Assembly: GCF_003814745.1 (NCBI RefSeq)
Contig: NZ_RKRD01000002.1
Coordinates: forward strand, 62,001-126,000
Direction: 5' to 3'
DNA from: Hydrogenoanaerobacterium saccharovorans
GTDB taxonomy: Bacteria; Bacillota; Clostridia; Oscillospirales; Ruminococcaceae
DNA: 64,000 bases
Shown here: piece by piece, positions 25,071 to 34,243 of the stretch
How the letters are laid out: every line of letters begins with the position of its first letter
How positions within the stretch are numbered: the first letter of the stretch is position 1
Position numbers and translations under genes: made by a program
Notes under the pieces: model-generated
Seen by the model: the letters and a program-made list of their open reading frames with translations, nothing else
The model's database searches: none
What the model was told of the DNA's origin: nothing

Positions 25071-26231
25071 TTGCCTGACAAAAGAGATTATTACGAAGTG
25101 CTCGGCGTTCAAAAGGGATGTTCTGACGACGAGCTGAAAAAAGCATACAGACGTCTTGCGAAAAAATATCACCCGGATTTAAATCCAGGCGATAAAGAAG
25201 CCGAGACGAAATTTAAAGAAGCAAATGAAGCTTACGAAGTCCTCTCTGACGCGCAAAAACGCCAAAAGTACGACCAGTTCGGCTTTGCAGGTGTTGATCC
25301 CAGTTATGGTGCAGGTGCGGGCGGTGCAGGCTTTGGCGGCTTTGGCGATATGGATTTTGATTTGGGCGACATTTTCGGCAGCTTTTTTGGCGGCGGTTTT
25401 GGCGGCAGTACCAGAACCCGCAACCCCAATGGGCCCATTCGCGGTAACGATGTAAATACACAGCTGAACCTTTCGTTTATCGAGGCGGCGCTGGGTTGCC
25501 AAAAAGAAGTTACCATTCAGCGCTTGGAGCGCTGCGAAACTTGCGATGGCACAGGTGCGGCAAAAGGCACTTCGCCCGAATCTTGCTCCGATTGCGGCGG
25601 TACCGGCCAAGTACGTGTACAGCAGCGCACCCCGTTTGGTGTAATCCAAACCAGCAGAACCTGCCCCAAGTGCAACGGCAAAGGTAAGGTTATCAAAAGC
25701 CCGTGCAGCGATTGCCGCGGTATGGGGCGTGTTCGCCATACCAAAAAAATAAATGTGAACGTGCCTGCGGGTATCGATAACGGGCAGACTTTTGTTATGA
25801 GCGGTCAGGGCGACCACGGCGTCAATGCCGGCCCTGCAGGGGATCTCAACATCACGGTGGGTATCCGCCCCGACCCGATTTTCTCACGCGACGGGTTTAA
25901 TGTTTGGTGCGAAATTCCCATCACCTTTACACAAGCGGCTCTCGGCGACGAAATCACCGTCCCTACAATCGACGGTAAAGTGACCTATGAGGTGCCTGAG
26001 GGTACACAGCCGGGTACAACCTTCCGCCTGCGCAACAAGGGTATCCCGTTTGTAAACGGGCGCGGCAGGGGTGACCAGTACGTTAAGGTGACCATTGAAG
26101 TACCCCAAAATTTAAACAACAAACAAAAACAAGCGCTGAAAGATTTTGAAGCACTTGCAAACGATAAAAACTACGAAAAGCGCAAAGGCTTTTTTGATAA
26201 ACTCAAGGATGCGATGAAGGGAGAGGATTAA
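25071..26231 (+). CDS. dnaJ: Chaperone DnaJ (Hsp40)
   Basis: 386 residues. J domain with DYYEVLGV and the HPD triad (YHPDLNPGDKEAE), a Gly/Phe-rich linker, four zinc-finger CxxCxGxG repeats (CETCDGTG, CSDCGGTG, CPKCNGKG, CSDCRGMG) and the C-terminal substrate domains. TTG 25071 gives the usual N-terminus and stands eight bases after AAGGG; the GTG at 25062 would overlap the ribosome site. Confidence 0.96.
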   Translation: MPDKRDYYEVLGVQKGCSDDELKKAYRRLAKKYHPDLNPGDKEAETKFKEANEAYEVLSDAQKRQKYDQFGFAGVDPSYGAGAGGAGFGGFGDMDFDLGDIFGSFFGGGFGGSTRTRNPNGPIRGNDVNTQLNLSFIEAALGCQKEVTIQRLERCETCDGTGAAKGTSPESCSDCGGTGQVRVQQRTPFGVIQTSRTCPKCNGKGKVIKSPCSDCRGMGRVRHTKKINVNVPAGIDNGQTFVMSGQGDHGVNAGPAGDLNITVGIRPDPIFSRDGFNVWCEIPITFTQAALGDEITVPTIDGKVTYEVPEGTQPGTTFRLRNKGIPFVNGRGRGDQYVKVTIEVPQNLNNKQKQALKDFEALANDKNYEKRKGFFDKLKDAMKGED

Positions 26232-26234
26232 TTG

Positions 26235-27152
26235 GTGGAGTGGAGTGAAGTAACCGTAAAGGTACCCGCAGCAAAAGTGGACGATGCTGCGGCAATTACC
26301 CAAATGGTGGTGCCCTACGGGATTTATATCGAGGATTATTCCGATCTTGTTACAGAAGCACCCAAAATTGCACACATCGACCTGATCGATGAAGAGCTGC
26401 TCGCCAGAGACCGCACGCATGCGCTCATTCATCTTTACATCAAGCCCACCGAGAACCCCAACGAAGCCGTTTCGTTCCTCACTGAACGTTTTACATCCGA
26501 GCAAATCCCTTTCGAAATTTCTACCGTAAAGGTGAAAGAAGAGGATTGGGCAACCGAGTGGAAGAAATACTATCATCCCATTAAGGTGGGCAAACGCCTT
26601 GTGGTTTGCCCCTCGTGGGAGCATTACGACCTTGCCGAGGATGAGGTGATGATTTCGCTGGACCCCGGTATGGCATTTGGCACCGGTACGCACGATACCA
26701 CCAGATTGTGCATGCAGCTTTTGGAAGAGCACGTCACCGCCCAAACAACCGTACTTGATATGGGCTGCGGCAGCGGCATACTCTCGATTGCGGCGATGCT
26801 GCTGGGCGGTAAATCGGCAGTTGGTGTTGATATTGACGATACCGCGGTGCGTGTTGCCAACGAAAACGCCGCGATGAATAATGTAACAGAGAAAACCACA
26901 TTTCTCTGCGGCGACCTCACCGACAAGGTGAGCGGCACGTTTGACCTGATTTGTGCCAACATCGTCGCGGATGTGATTATCCGTCTCTCCCCCGTCATCC
27001 CCCAATTCTTAAAGCAGGATGGCGTGTTTATCGCATCGGGCATTATTGCAGAACGTGCCGACGAAGTGGTTTCGGCTTTAGAAGCAATTGGGCTGCATAT
27101 TGTTAAGCGTGCCGAAAGCGGCGGATGGGTAGCGTTAGATTGTAAGTTTTAA
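26235..27152 (+). CDS. prmA: Ribosomal protein L11 methyltransferase PrmA
   Basis: 305 residues. SAM-dependent methyltransferase with motif I VLDMGCGSGILSIAA, the preceding DPGMAFGTGTHDTT and a later FDLICANIVADVI. Trimethylates L11. GTG 26235 gives the usual start MEWSEV and sits eight bases from AGAGG; TTG 26232 is the alternative. Three bases separate it from the dnaJ stop, as in Bacillus. Confidence 0.93.
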   Translation: MEWSEVTVKVPAAKVDDAAAITQMVVPYGIYIEDYSDLVTEAPKIAHIDLIDEELLARDRTHALIHLYIKPTENPNEAVSFLTERFTSEQIPFEISTVKVKEEDWATEWKKYYHPIKVGKRLVVCPSWEHYDLAEDEVMISLDPGMAFGTGTHDTTRLCMQLLEEHVTAQTTVLDMGCGSGILSIAAMLLGGKSAVGVDIDDTAVRVANENAAMNNVTEKTTFLCGDLTDKVSGTFDLICANIVADVIIRLSPVIPQFLKQDGVFIASGIIAERADEVVSALEAIGLHIVKRAESGGWVALDCKF

Positions 27153-27200
27153 TTTTAAAACAGCATAACTTGTATTTTATTTACCAACCGGAGGTTACCT

Positions 27201-27929
27201 ATGCCGCGTTTTTTTGTAGAGCGTGCAAACGGAGATAACATCACCATCACAGGCGACGATGCGGCACATATCAGCCGCGTATTGCGCATGGGTATCGGCG
27301 ATGATCTCATCGTATGCGAAAACAGCACGGATATCGAACACTTTTGCAAAATTGCAGAGATTCAGGCTGGGGCGGTATCCCTTTTGATTGACCGTTCGCA
27401 GCACAGCGCAGCCGAGCCGGATGTGAAGGTGCACCTTTATCAGGCACTGCCCAAGGCGGATAAAATGGAACTGATTATTCAAAAAGCGGTGGAGCTTGGT
27501 GTGTGCGAAATTACCCCGATGCTCACCCGCCGCTGTGTTTCGCGCCCCGATGCCAAAAGCCTTGCCAAAAAGCAGGAGCGCTGGCAGAAAATTGCCTACG
27601 AAGCCGCCAAGCAGAGCGGACGCGCCAGAATACCGGAGGTGCACCCTGTGCTGGAATACAAACAAGCGGTGCAACAGATGAGTGAAAGCCCGCTTACCGT
27701 TCTTTTTTACGAACTGGGCGGCGAAAAATTAAGAACTTTGCTGCAAAATTACCCCCCAAATATATCCATCGTGGTTGGCGCAGAGGGCGGTTTTGACGAA
27801 AGCGAGGTTGCGTATGCCATAGAACATGGCATACGTACAGCAACGCTTGGCAAGCGCATTCTTCGCTGCGAAACCGCGCCTTTATGTGCGCTTTCAGCCA
27901 TCATGTTTGATACTGGAAATTTAAATTAG
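27201..27929 (+). CDS. rsmE: 16S rRNA m3U1498 methyltransferase RsmE
   Basis: 242 residues, SPOUT-class knotted methyltransferase. N-terminal PUA-like domain starting MPRFFVE, then LPKADKMELIIQKAVELGV and the knot IVVGAEGGFDESEV with LGKRILRCETA. Last gene of the hrcA operon; strong GGAGG. A terminator follows. Confidence 0.95.
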   Translation: MPRFFVERANGDNITITGDDAAHISRVLRMGIGDDLIVCENSTDIEHFCKIAEIQAGAVSLLIDRSQHSAAEPDVKVHLYQALPKADKMELIIQKAVELGVCEITPMLTRRCVSRPDAKSLAKKQERWQKIAYEAAKQSGRARIPEVHPVLEYKQAVQQMSESPLTVLFYELGGEKLRTLLQNYPPNISIVVGAEGGFDESEVAYAIEHGIRTATLGKRILRCETAPLCALSAIMFDTGNLN

Positions 27930-27936
27930 CAATGTA

Positions 27937-27962
27937 AACCGAACGTTCTGTTCGGTTTTTTT
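27937..27962 (+). terminator. Terminator of the hrcA-rsmE operon
   Basis: AACCGAAC-N5-GTTCGGTT followed by a run of T residues. Confidence 0.9.
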
Positions 27963-28031
27963 GTTCATTTTTTTGTGTTATAATAAATTTATCTTTAAAT
28001 TCGACAGGATATTTGAAAGGATAATGATACA

Positions 28032-28949
28032 ATGGCGAATGCACCCCAAAACTACAGCGGTCACCACCGCAGACGCCGCAGGCGCCGCAAATCCCCCATG
28101 CCGGCAATCATGATGATTGCAGTGCTTATGCTTGCAATCATCATTGGTGTGGCGGCGTGCAATCATAAAAAAAACAAAGAAGAAAGTTCAATACAATCCG
28201 ACAGCATCGTATCAGAAAGCGATGCCCTGCAAGAAAGCGGAAGGGAAGAAACCACCAGTGAAGAATCTTCTAGCAAAAGCGAAATGACATCAAGCAGCAA
28301 GGAGAGCGAATCCTCGATGAGCAGTGAAAGCAGTTCGGTCTCGTCCGGTTCTGCACAAAATGTTGCCAATCAAGCCGATGACTGGAGCCTTGTACTGGTG
28401 AATGCAAAAAACCGCCTCAGCGGTGATTACAACGTAAAACTTGCAAATGTTAACGCCAACTACCAGTTGGACGAACGCATTGTGGAAGATATGAAAGCCA
28501 TGATAGCAGCCGCAAAAGCAGACGGATATTCTTTGCAGATTTGTTCAGCTTACCGCTCTACCGAGCGCAGTGCGGTTCTTTACAAAAACAAAATAAATCA
28601 ACTTAAAAACAACGGGCTTTCCGACCAGGATGCGGCGGTAGAAGCGGCGAAATGGGTGGCACCTCCGGGAACCAGCGAGCACAACACAGGGCTTGCTGCC
28701 GATATTGTATCGGGAGATTATTTTACCAAATACTCCGACCTTGAGCATGACTTTGAAAAGTTTGATGAGTTCAAATGGCTGTACGAAAACTGTGCTGATT
28801 ATGGCTTTGTACTGCGTTACCCCAAAGATAAACAGGAGGCTACCGGAATTACCTACGAACCGTGGCATTACCGCTATGTGGGCAAAGAACATGCCCGTAA
28901 GATTATGGACCAGAAAATTTGCTTGGAGGAATACTTGAATCAATTTTAG
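28032..28949 (+). CDS. VanY-type D-alanyl-D-alanine carboxypeptidase
   Basis: 305 residues. An Arg-rich cytoplasmic start, a membrane anchor around residues 22-43, a Ser/Glu-rich linker to about residue 112, then the M15B peptidase domain. Zinc and active-site motifs: CSAYRSTERS, GTSEHNTGLAADIV and YEPWHYRYVG. Trims the terminal D-Ala from peptidoglycan stem peptides outside the membrane. No vancomycin-resistance genes are nearby, so this is a housekeeping homologue. Confidence 0.9.
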   Translation: MANAPQNYSGHHRRRRRRRKSPMPAIMMIAVLMLAIIIGVAACNHKKNKEESSIQSDSIVSESDALQESGREETTSEESSSKSEMTSSSKESESSMSSESSSVSSGSAQNVANQADDWSLVLVNAKNRLSGDYNVKLANVNANYQLDERIVEDMKAMIAAAKADGYSLQICSAYRSTERSAVLYKNKINQLKNNGLSDQDAAVEAAKWVAPPGTSEHNTGLAADIVSGDYFTKYSDLEHDFEKFDEFKWLYENCADYGFVLRYPKDKQEATGITYEPWHYRYVGKEHARKIMDQKICLEEYLNQF

Positions 28950-28960
28950 GAGTGACTACC

Positions 28961-29509
28961 TTGACATCATTTGGCACGTCACAACAGAACACGCAAAAAA
29001 GCAGCACGTCTGCGCTTACCGCAGCGGTAGGTGTATTGCTTGCTGTAGCTATTCTTGTTACCGGTACCTCTCTTGCCGGCGCACTAAAAGATAAGGGTGG
29101 GGAACTTGTTGCCGCACAGGTGTTTCAGCAAGAAAAAATGCAGCTGAGCGGCTCGAAAAACAAACTGCTGCGCCGTAAAACCGTCAGTTTACTGGAACAT
29201 TATGTGTTTGCGTTTGCCGATGCCGCCATCAATTTTGATACCGTGCCCCAGTTGAACAGTAAGGTGTTTTTTAAAATTGCAACCTCTATGCCCGACGATG
29301 TGGAGCCATTGGGCATTGTGTTTGACCATTATGATATTATACTTACCTGCCGCGCACAAAAAGCGGAATCACCTGAGATGTTCTTTCGGCGGCTTCAAGC
29401 GGTGGAGCTGTTTGAAAGTGTAATACAATACCCTGTTACGCAACAAGAACAAGGGTATGTGTTTCAAATTACTTGTTCCCCACATAGCAGTGAGGGCAGC
29501 TTAATTTAA
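28961..29509 (+). CDS. Hypothetical protein with one N-terminal membrane helix
   Basis: 182 residues. TTG 28961 follows AGGAGTG by eight bases. One hydrophobic helix near residues 20-42, followed by a soluble domain with LGIVFDHYDIILTCRAQ and MFFRRLQAVELF. No family recognised. It is 11 bases after the VanY gene and is very likely cotranscribed, so a cell-envelope role is a guess by association. Confidence 0.5.
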   Translation: MTSFGTSQQNTQKSSTSALTAAVGVLLAVAILVTGTSLAGALKDKGGELVAAQVFQQEKMQLSGSKNKLLRRKTVSLLEHYVFAFADAAINFDTVPQLNSKVFFKIATSMPDDVEPLGIVFDHYDIILTCRAQKAESPEMFFRRLQAVELFESVIQYPVTQQEQGYVFQITCSPHSSEGSLI

Positions 29510-29524
29510 CAATTACAGCAAACA

Positions 29525-29552
29525 AAAAGAGGCGCATTTGCACCTCTTTTTT
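29525..29552. terminator. Bidirectional terminator between the VanY operon and the K+ transporter gene
   Basis: AAAGAGG and CCTCTTT arms, with an inner GC/GC pairing and flanking runs of A and T that suit both convergent units. Confidence 0.75.
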
Positions 29553-29634
29553 AATACGAATTTTACCCCAGGTATTTGTGAAGATGCGATGTGAAGTCAT
29601 CGTGTTTTCTAGCTTTATCGTTAGATGGATTGGG

Positions 29635-31011
29635 CTAGCCAACCATAATTTTACCGTCCGGCATAATCTGGTTTTTCTTAATACCGTTGTTGGCAGCAAG
29701 AGAAAGTACAAACGAAATGGGGCCCACACGGCCGGTAAACATTGTTAAAGTGAGCACCAGCTTGGACGGAATATTGGCAAGTGCCGTTACCCCCGAGGAC
29801 AGCCCCACCGTTGCAAACGCCGATACTGCTTCAAACATAGAATCAATGCCTGTTTCCAGCGTACTCAACGGCATAGAAAAGTAGACGACACTGCCTGCGA
29901 TAATTACCAACAATCCCGCCAGCATTACAATCGCAAGCGATTTGTAAACGGTATTTTTGGCAACTTTGCGCTTCATAATAATGGTATCTTCCCTGCCGCG
30001 TATCACCGAAATTACCGTCGCTACCACTACCGAAATGGTAGTAACTTTAATTCCGCCGCCGGTAGAGCCGGGTGCTGCACCGATAAACATGAGCACCATG
30101 GTAAACGTTTTGGTTACAGGGAACATTTGAGTAATATCAATGGTGTTAAAACCTGCGGTTCGCGTAGAAACCGACTGGAAGTATGCCGCAGACAGCTTTT
30201 CGCCGAGAGGCATGTCCAACAGGGTGGCGGGGTTATACCATTCGCAAACCAAAAACATCACTGTGCCCGATACAATCAGCAGGGCTGTCATTAAAAGCAC
30301 AACACGGCTGTGCAGCATCAGCTTTTTTGTTTTGCGGTAATCCAGTAAATCTGCCCACACAATAAAGCCCAACCCGCCAATGATAATCAGGAAGGTGATG
30401 ACGATAATTACTATCGGGCTGCCGTTGTAATTGGTGAGTGAAATGAATTTTTCTTCAAAGCCTAAAATATCGAAACCTGCGTTGCAAAACGCCGAAATTG
30501 CTAAAAATATAGAGATAAAAATGCCGTGTACCCCGTACTTTGGCACAAACACCAGCATTAGTATGGCGGCGCCGATGCCCTCCACCGCGAAAGATGCCTT
30601 TACTACGATGCGTATCATTTTATCAATATCCATAACACCGTCGACGTTGATGGACTCTTGCGCACGCTGCATGGAGCGAAAACCAAGCCGTTTGCCAATG
30701 GCAATGTTAAAAAATGTGGTTATGGTGAGCAAGCCAAGCCCGCCGATTTGAATTAGCGCAATGATGGTAACCTGCCCGAAGACCGACCATTTGGTAGCGG
30801 TATCAAACACAACCAAGCCCGTTACGCAAGTAGCACTGGTAGCGGTGAACAAAGCGTCCACAACGTTGGTAAACTGCCCGTCCTGCGACGAATACGGCAG
30901 CGTCAGCAACAATGTACCAACCGCAATGACGGCAAAAAAACTTAGGCAGATAGCGCGCGCCGGTGAGGTGGAAAGCGATGAACGCTTTTTTTCGGGTAAA
31001 TTTAGGGACAC
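29635..31011 (-). CDS. ktrB: TrkH/KtrB-family potassium uptake protein
   Basis: About 458 residues and many membrane helices, with four degenerate selectivity-filter loops: SATCVTGLV, CNAGFDILG, STRTAGFNT and FATVGLSSG. Pore-forming subunit of a K+ (Na+-coupled) uptake system. GTG 31011 is preferred; the GTG at 31023 abuts the AGGAG. No gene for the cytoplasmic NAD-binding partner (KtrA/TrkA) is adjacent, so it must be elsewhere or absent. Short predicted length favours KtrB over TrkH. Confidence 0.9.
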   Translation of the reverse strand: MSLNLPEKKRSSLSTSPARAICLSFFAVIAVGTLLLTLPYSSQDGQFTNVVDALFTATSATCVTGLVVFDTATKWSVFGQVTIIALIQIGGLGLLTITTFFNIAIGKRLGFRSMQRAQESINVDGVMDIDKMIRIVVKASFAVEGIGAAILMLVFVPKYGVHGIFISIFLAISAFCNAGFDILGFEEKFISLTNYNGSPIVIIVITFLIIIGGLGFIVWADLLDYRKTKKLMLHSRVVLLMTALLIVSGTVMFLVCEWYNPATLLDMPLGEKLSAAYFQSVSTRTAGFNTIDITQMFPVTKTFTMVLMFIGAAPGSTGGGIKVTTISVVVATVISVIRGREDTIIMKRKVAKNTVYKSLAIVMLAGLLVIIAGSVVYFSMPLSTLETGIDSMFEAVSAFATVGLSSGVTALANIPSKLVLTLTMFTGRVGPISFVLSLAANNGIKKNQIMPDGKIMVG

Positions 31012-31098
31012 TATGGATAGCACTCCTTTAATTTTTCATCACAATTCTATTTGTTGCATGAAAGAAAGGCGAGGCATCGAATTCCCCGCCCTTTTCTG

Positions 31099-31512
31099 TC
31101 AAAGTTCAAGCAAAAAACTTTTTGCACGGCAGATTAAATTTTTATCGTTTTTAAAAGTGACTGCATTCAGTGCTTCGTCAATATCCAGCCACTTAACTTC
31201 GCTGACTTCTTCATCCTGCTTGTGAACCTGATCGTTTTCGGCATAGCCTAAAAAATAAACCACTTGTTTTTTTACATTGGGTTTCGGGTAGTATTCCACA
31301 CACTCTCGAAAACCGTCCAGCAAATCAATGGTAAGCCCGGTTTCTTCGTTTACTTCGCGCAAAGCGGTTTGTACTTCGTTTTCGCCAGCCTCCACATGCC
31401 CTTTGGGGAACGACCAATGCCCGCCGTAACGGTGCTTAATCAGAAGCAATTCGGGCTTTTTATCGTCTTTTTTACGGTACACAAGTGCACCGCATGACTT
31501 TTCACGTCTCAT
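31099..31512 (-). CDS. Nudix hydrolase, Ap4A-hydrolase type
   Basis: 137 residues. Complete Nudix box GHVEAGE-x7-REVNEETG, with an upstream WSFPKGHVEAGE typical of bis(5'-nucleosyl)-tetraphosphatases. The N-terminus MRREKSCGALVYRKK also fits that group. ATG 31512 follows GGAGGATAAG. Substrate is inferred from subfamily and has not been shown. The gene is 75 bases upstream of the K+ transporter on the same strand. Confidence 0.85.
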   Translation of the reverse strand: MRREKSCGALVYRKKDDKKPELLLIKHRYGGHWSFPKGHVEAGENEVQTALREVNEETGLTIDLLDGFRECVEYYPKPNVKKQVVYFLGYAENDQVHKQDEEVSEVKWLDIDEALNAVTFKNDKNLICRAKSFLLEL

Positions 31513-31717
31513 TCTGCTTATCCTCCACTTAAACTCGTAGCACAATCAACATCCTGTGCGACACACTGCGCGCACGATACTCTATCTACCTAATATAACA
31601 CTTTTTTGCTTTTTAGAAAAGCCCTTAGGGCAAAAAATGCATTGTTCAACCGATATTTGATTGACTTTGTTTTTTCTATGGTATAAAATAAAGAATACGG
31701 GTTTCATTCGCCGTTAT

Positions 31718-31794
31718 GTGCCTATAGCTCAGTTGGATAGAGCGGTCGCCTCCTAAGCGACAGGCCGTTGGTTCGAATCCAATTAGGCACGCCA
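31718..31794 (+). tRNA. tRNA-Arg, anticodon CCT, CCA encoded
   Basis: Acceptor stem GTGCCTA/TAGGCAC, D-arm AGCTCAGTTGGATAGAGC, anticodon stem GTCGC/GCGAC around loop CTCCTAA, T-arm with GTTCGAATCC, discriminator G and a genomically encoded CCA. It reads the AGG arginine codon. Stand-alone gene followed by its own terminator. Confidence 0.97.
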
Positions 31795-31801
31795 ACTAAA
31801 C

Positions 31802-31838
31802 GCCTCTGCATGCTTTTTGCGTGTGTGAGGCTTTATTT
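31802..31838 (+). terminator. Terminator after tRNA-Arg
   Basis: GCCTC pairs with GAGGC, with an inner stem GCATGC against GCGTGT, and TTTATTT follows. Confidence 0.6.
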
Positions 31839-31882
31839 ATATGGTATAACCAAAAATGGTACACCTATGTTTGGGAGCGCGT

Positions 31883-32260
31883 ATGATGGCAGAAAAAGAG
31901 AAAATGATCAAATTATATTTTGAATCGTGGTTAAAAAAAGATGCCGCTATTTTAGAAAATATATTTGATAAGGATATTGTTTACAGCGAATGTTATGGCC
32001 CCAAATACCATGGCATCGGGCAGATCAAAAGCTGGTTTGCTGATTGGAACAGGCGCGGAACAGTTTTGCAGTGGGATATAAAGCAGTTTGTCCATCAAGA
32101 GAATAAAATTGCAGTGGAATGGTATTTTCAATGCGAATATGATGGAGTTACCGACTGTTTTGACGGGGTGTCGTTGGTTTTATTTAACGATACGGGGAAA
32201 ATAGTTCACCTCAAAGAATTTCAGTCGAAAGCAGAACATATTTATCCGTACGGCAAATGA
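31883..32260 (+). CDS. SnoaL-like/NTF2-fold protein
   Basis: 125 residues. KLYFESWLKKDAAILENIF, then YHGIGQIKSWFADW and IAVEWYFQCEYDG, are the usual helix and cone-shaped barrel of the NTF2/SnoaL superfamily, small proteins with a ligand pocket and no common reaction. The substrate cannot be read. ATG 31883 or 31886 after GGGAG. Single gene between the tRNA and the T-box leader. Confidence 0.7.
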   Translation: MMAEKEKMIKLYFESWLKKDAAILENIFDKDIVYSECYGPKYHGIGQIKSWFADWNRRGTVLQWDIKQFVHQENKIAVEWYFQCEYDGVTDCFDGVSLVLFNDTGKIVHLKEFQSKAEHIYPYGK

Positions 32261-32339
32261 TGAACGTTGCCTTGAATGAGAGCGTGTTTCATTAAAATGG
32301 TTCTCTTTTGATTTTTTGCAGTTTTATACAGAAAATACC

Positions 32340-32368
32340 TTGACAAAACAAAAACGCTTTTATATAAT
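32340..32368 (+). promoter_or_regulatory. Promoter of the T-box/trpB2 unit
   Basis: TTGACA (32340-32345) and TATAAT (32363-32368), consensus boxes with the ideal 17-base spacer. Confidence 0.9.
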
Positions 32369-32390
32369 AAGAAAAATTAAATGATTAAAA

Positions 32391-32667
32391 CCGATGAATA
32401 AGAAGAGTACGCATAAAAACTCCCTTTGCAGAGAGCCGCCGTGTGGTGTAAGTGTGGTAAGTGAGATTATGCCGAATGGACTTATGAGGGCAGGACGAAA
32501 AGTAATTTTGCTTAGTAGTGCCTGACGGGATCTTCCCCCGTTACCAAAGAAGCATATATGTATGTATATGGATAAGCGGGTATGCTTTGCATACCAATTT
32601 GGGTGGTACCGCAGAAGTTTTTAAGGCTTTTGTCCCAGCAGAAATGCTGAGACAAAGGCCTTTTTTG
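32391..32667 (+). promoter_or_regulatory. T-box riboswitch, tRNA-Trp specific
   Basis: Leader RNA that senses uncharged tRNA. Stem I landmarks are AGAGAGCC and the GGTGTAAG segment. The specifier region reads GAA-TGG-ACT, with the codon TGG at 32477-32479 (Trp). The T-box sequence GGGTGGTACCGC is at 32601-32612 and the terminator at 32623-32667 (AAGGCTTTTGTC pairing with GACAAAGGCCTT plus T-run), which competes with an antiterminator. Uncharged tRNA-Trp would allow read-through into trpB2. Confidence 0.93.
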
Positions 32668-32720
32668 TTTATGATAGTTTACGAAGCCAAATAAAATAAA
32701 AATAGAAAGAGGGTACCATG

Positions 32721-34100
32721 ATGAAAAAAATACCGCACAGAATATATTTAACCGAGGAGCAGATGCCAAAGCAGTGGTATAATCTCAGGGCGGATATGAA
32801 AGAACTGCCCGCCCCCATGATGAACCCTGCCACCCTGCGCCCTGCAACAGAAGAAGATTTATATCCTGTATTCTGCAAAGAACTGGCACATCAAGAGATG
32901 GACGACAAAACGCGCTATGTACCAATTCCAGATGAAATCCTCGAGTTTTACAAAATGTACCGTCCCTCTCCGCTCATTCGTGCGTACAACTTAGAAAAGG
33001 CACTGGGTACGCCCGCAAAAATCTACTATAAATTTGAGGGCAACAACACCTCAGGCAGCCATAAGCTGAATTCTGCCGTTGCACAGGCGTATTACGCAAA
33101 AAAACAGGGGCTTAAAAGCCTTACCACCGAAACAGGCGCAGGCCAATGGGGCACCGCACTTGCCGAAGCTTGTTCGTTTTTTGGTATTCCCCTCACCGTT
33201 TTTATGGTAAAAGCCTCTTACGAGCAAAAGCCTTTTCGTAAAGCCATCATACAAACTTTTGACGCAAATGTAATTGCAAGCCCCAGCAATACCACGGATG
33301 CGGGCAGAAAAATATTGCAAGAAAACCCCGAAACAAGCGGCAGTTTGGGCTGTGCCATCTCCGAAGCCGTGGAAAAAGCAGTTACAACACCCGATTGCCG
33401 TTATGTGCTCGGCTCTGTGCTCAACCAAGTTTTGTTGCACCAGTCCATCATCGGGTTAGAATCGAAAATCGCGATGGAATCTATCGGAGAATACCCCGAT
33501 GTCATCATTGGCTGTGCGGGCGGCGGCTCCAACCTCGGTGGGTTGATTGCACCGTTTATGCAGGATAAACTCACAGGGAAGGCAAACCCCAGAATGGTGG
33601 CGGTAGAGCCGGCGTCCTGCCCGTCGCTTACCCGCGGCAAATATGCTTACGATTTTTGCGATACGGGTAAAATCACGCCAATGGCAAAAATGTATACACT
33701 CGGATGCGAATTTATCCCTGCGCCCAATCATGCAGGCGGTTTGCGTTATCACGGGATGTCCCCTGTTTTGTCAAAACTGTATCATGACGGATACATGGAG
33801 GCTGTGGCAGTGCAGCAGACAAAGGTATTTAATGCCGCAACCTTGTTTGCAAAGCAAGAGACGATTCTTCCTGCGCCGGAGTCGGCACATGCCATTTATG
33901 CTGCAATCGAAGAAGCGCTGAAGTGCAAAGAAACCGGCGAAGAAAAAACGATTTTGTTTGGCCTTACAGGTACCGGTTATTTTGATATGACCGCTTACAC
34001 CTCTTATTTGGAAGGGAAGATGAATGATTTCATCCCTACCGACGAAGATTTACAAAAAGGCTTTGATAAGCTGCCGAAAATCCCCGGAATTCAGGGGTAG
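32721..34100 (+). CDS. trpB: Tryptophan synthase beta chain, TrpB2 type
   Basis: About 459 residues, larger than the main TrpB and with the TrpB2 signatures. PLP-binding Lys is in NNTSGSHKLNSA; the phosphate loop is GCAGGGSNLGG; also ETGAGQWGTA. Makes tryptophan from indole and serine. No trpA or other trp gene is adjacent. Regulated by the tRNA-Trp T-box directly upstream, confirming a role in tryptophan supply. ATG 32721 follows AGAGGG by seven bases; ATG 32718 is the alternative. Confidence 0.94.
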   Translation: MKKIPHRIYLTEEQMPKQWYNLRADMKELPAPMMNPATLRPATEEDLYPVFCKELAHQEMDDKTRYVPIPDEILEFYKMYRPSPLIRAYNLEKALGTPAKIYYKFEGNNTSGSHKLNSAVAQAYYAKKQGLKSLTTETGAGQWGTALAEACSFFGIPLTVFMVKASYEQKPFRKAIIQTFDANVIASPSNTTDAGRKILQENPETSGSLGCAISEAVEKAVTTPDCRYVLGSVLNQVLLHQSIIGLESKIAMESIGEYPDVIIGCAGGGSNLGGLIAPFMQDKLTGKANPRMVAVEPASCPSLTRGKYAYDFCDTGKITPMAKMYTLGCEFIPAPNHAGGLRYHGMSPVLSKLYHDGYMEAVAVQQTKVFNAATLFAKQETILPAPESAHAIYAAIEEALKCKETGEEKTILFGLTGTGYFDMTAYTSYLEGKMNDFIPTDEDLQKGFDKLPKIPGIQG

Positions 34101-34115
34101 TTTGCAGCTAAACAG

Positions 34116-34149
34116 TACACCCGCAGGCAGTAAATGCGGGTGTATTTTT
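34116..34149 (+). terminator. Terminator after trpB2
   Basis: TACACCCGCA pairs with TGCGGGTGTA over a 9-base loop, followed by TTTTT. Confidence 0.9.
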
Positions 34150-34243
34150 CTGCCTGATAAAATGTTTACAAAAAGGCGGTATATTCAAGCAGTCCTTTTG
34201 TGATATGCTTATAACATTAGAAAATACAATTTAAGGTGATTGG

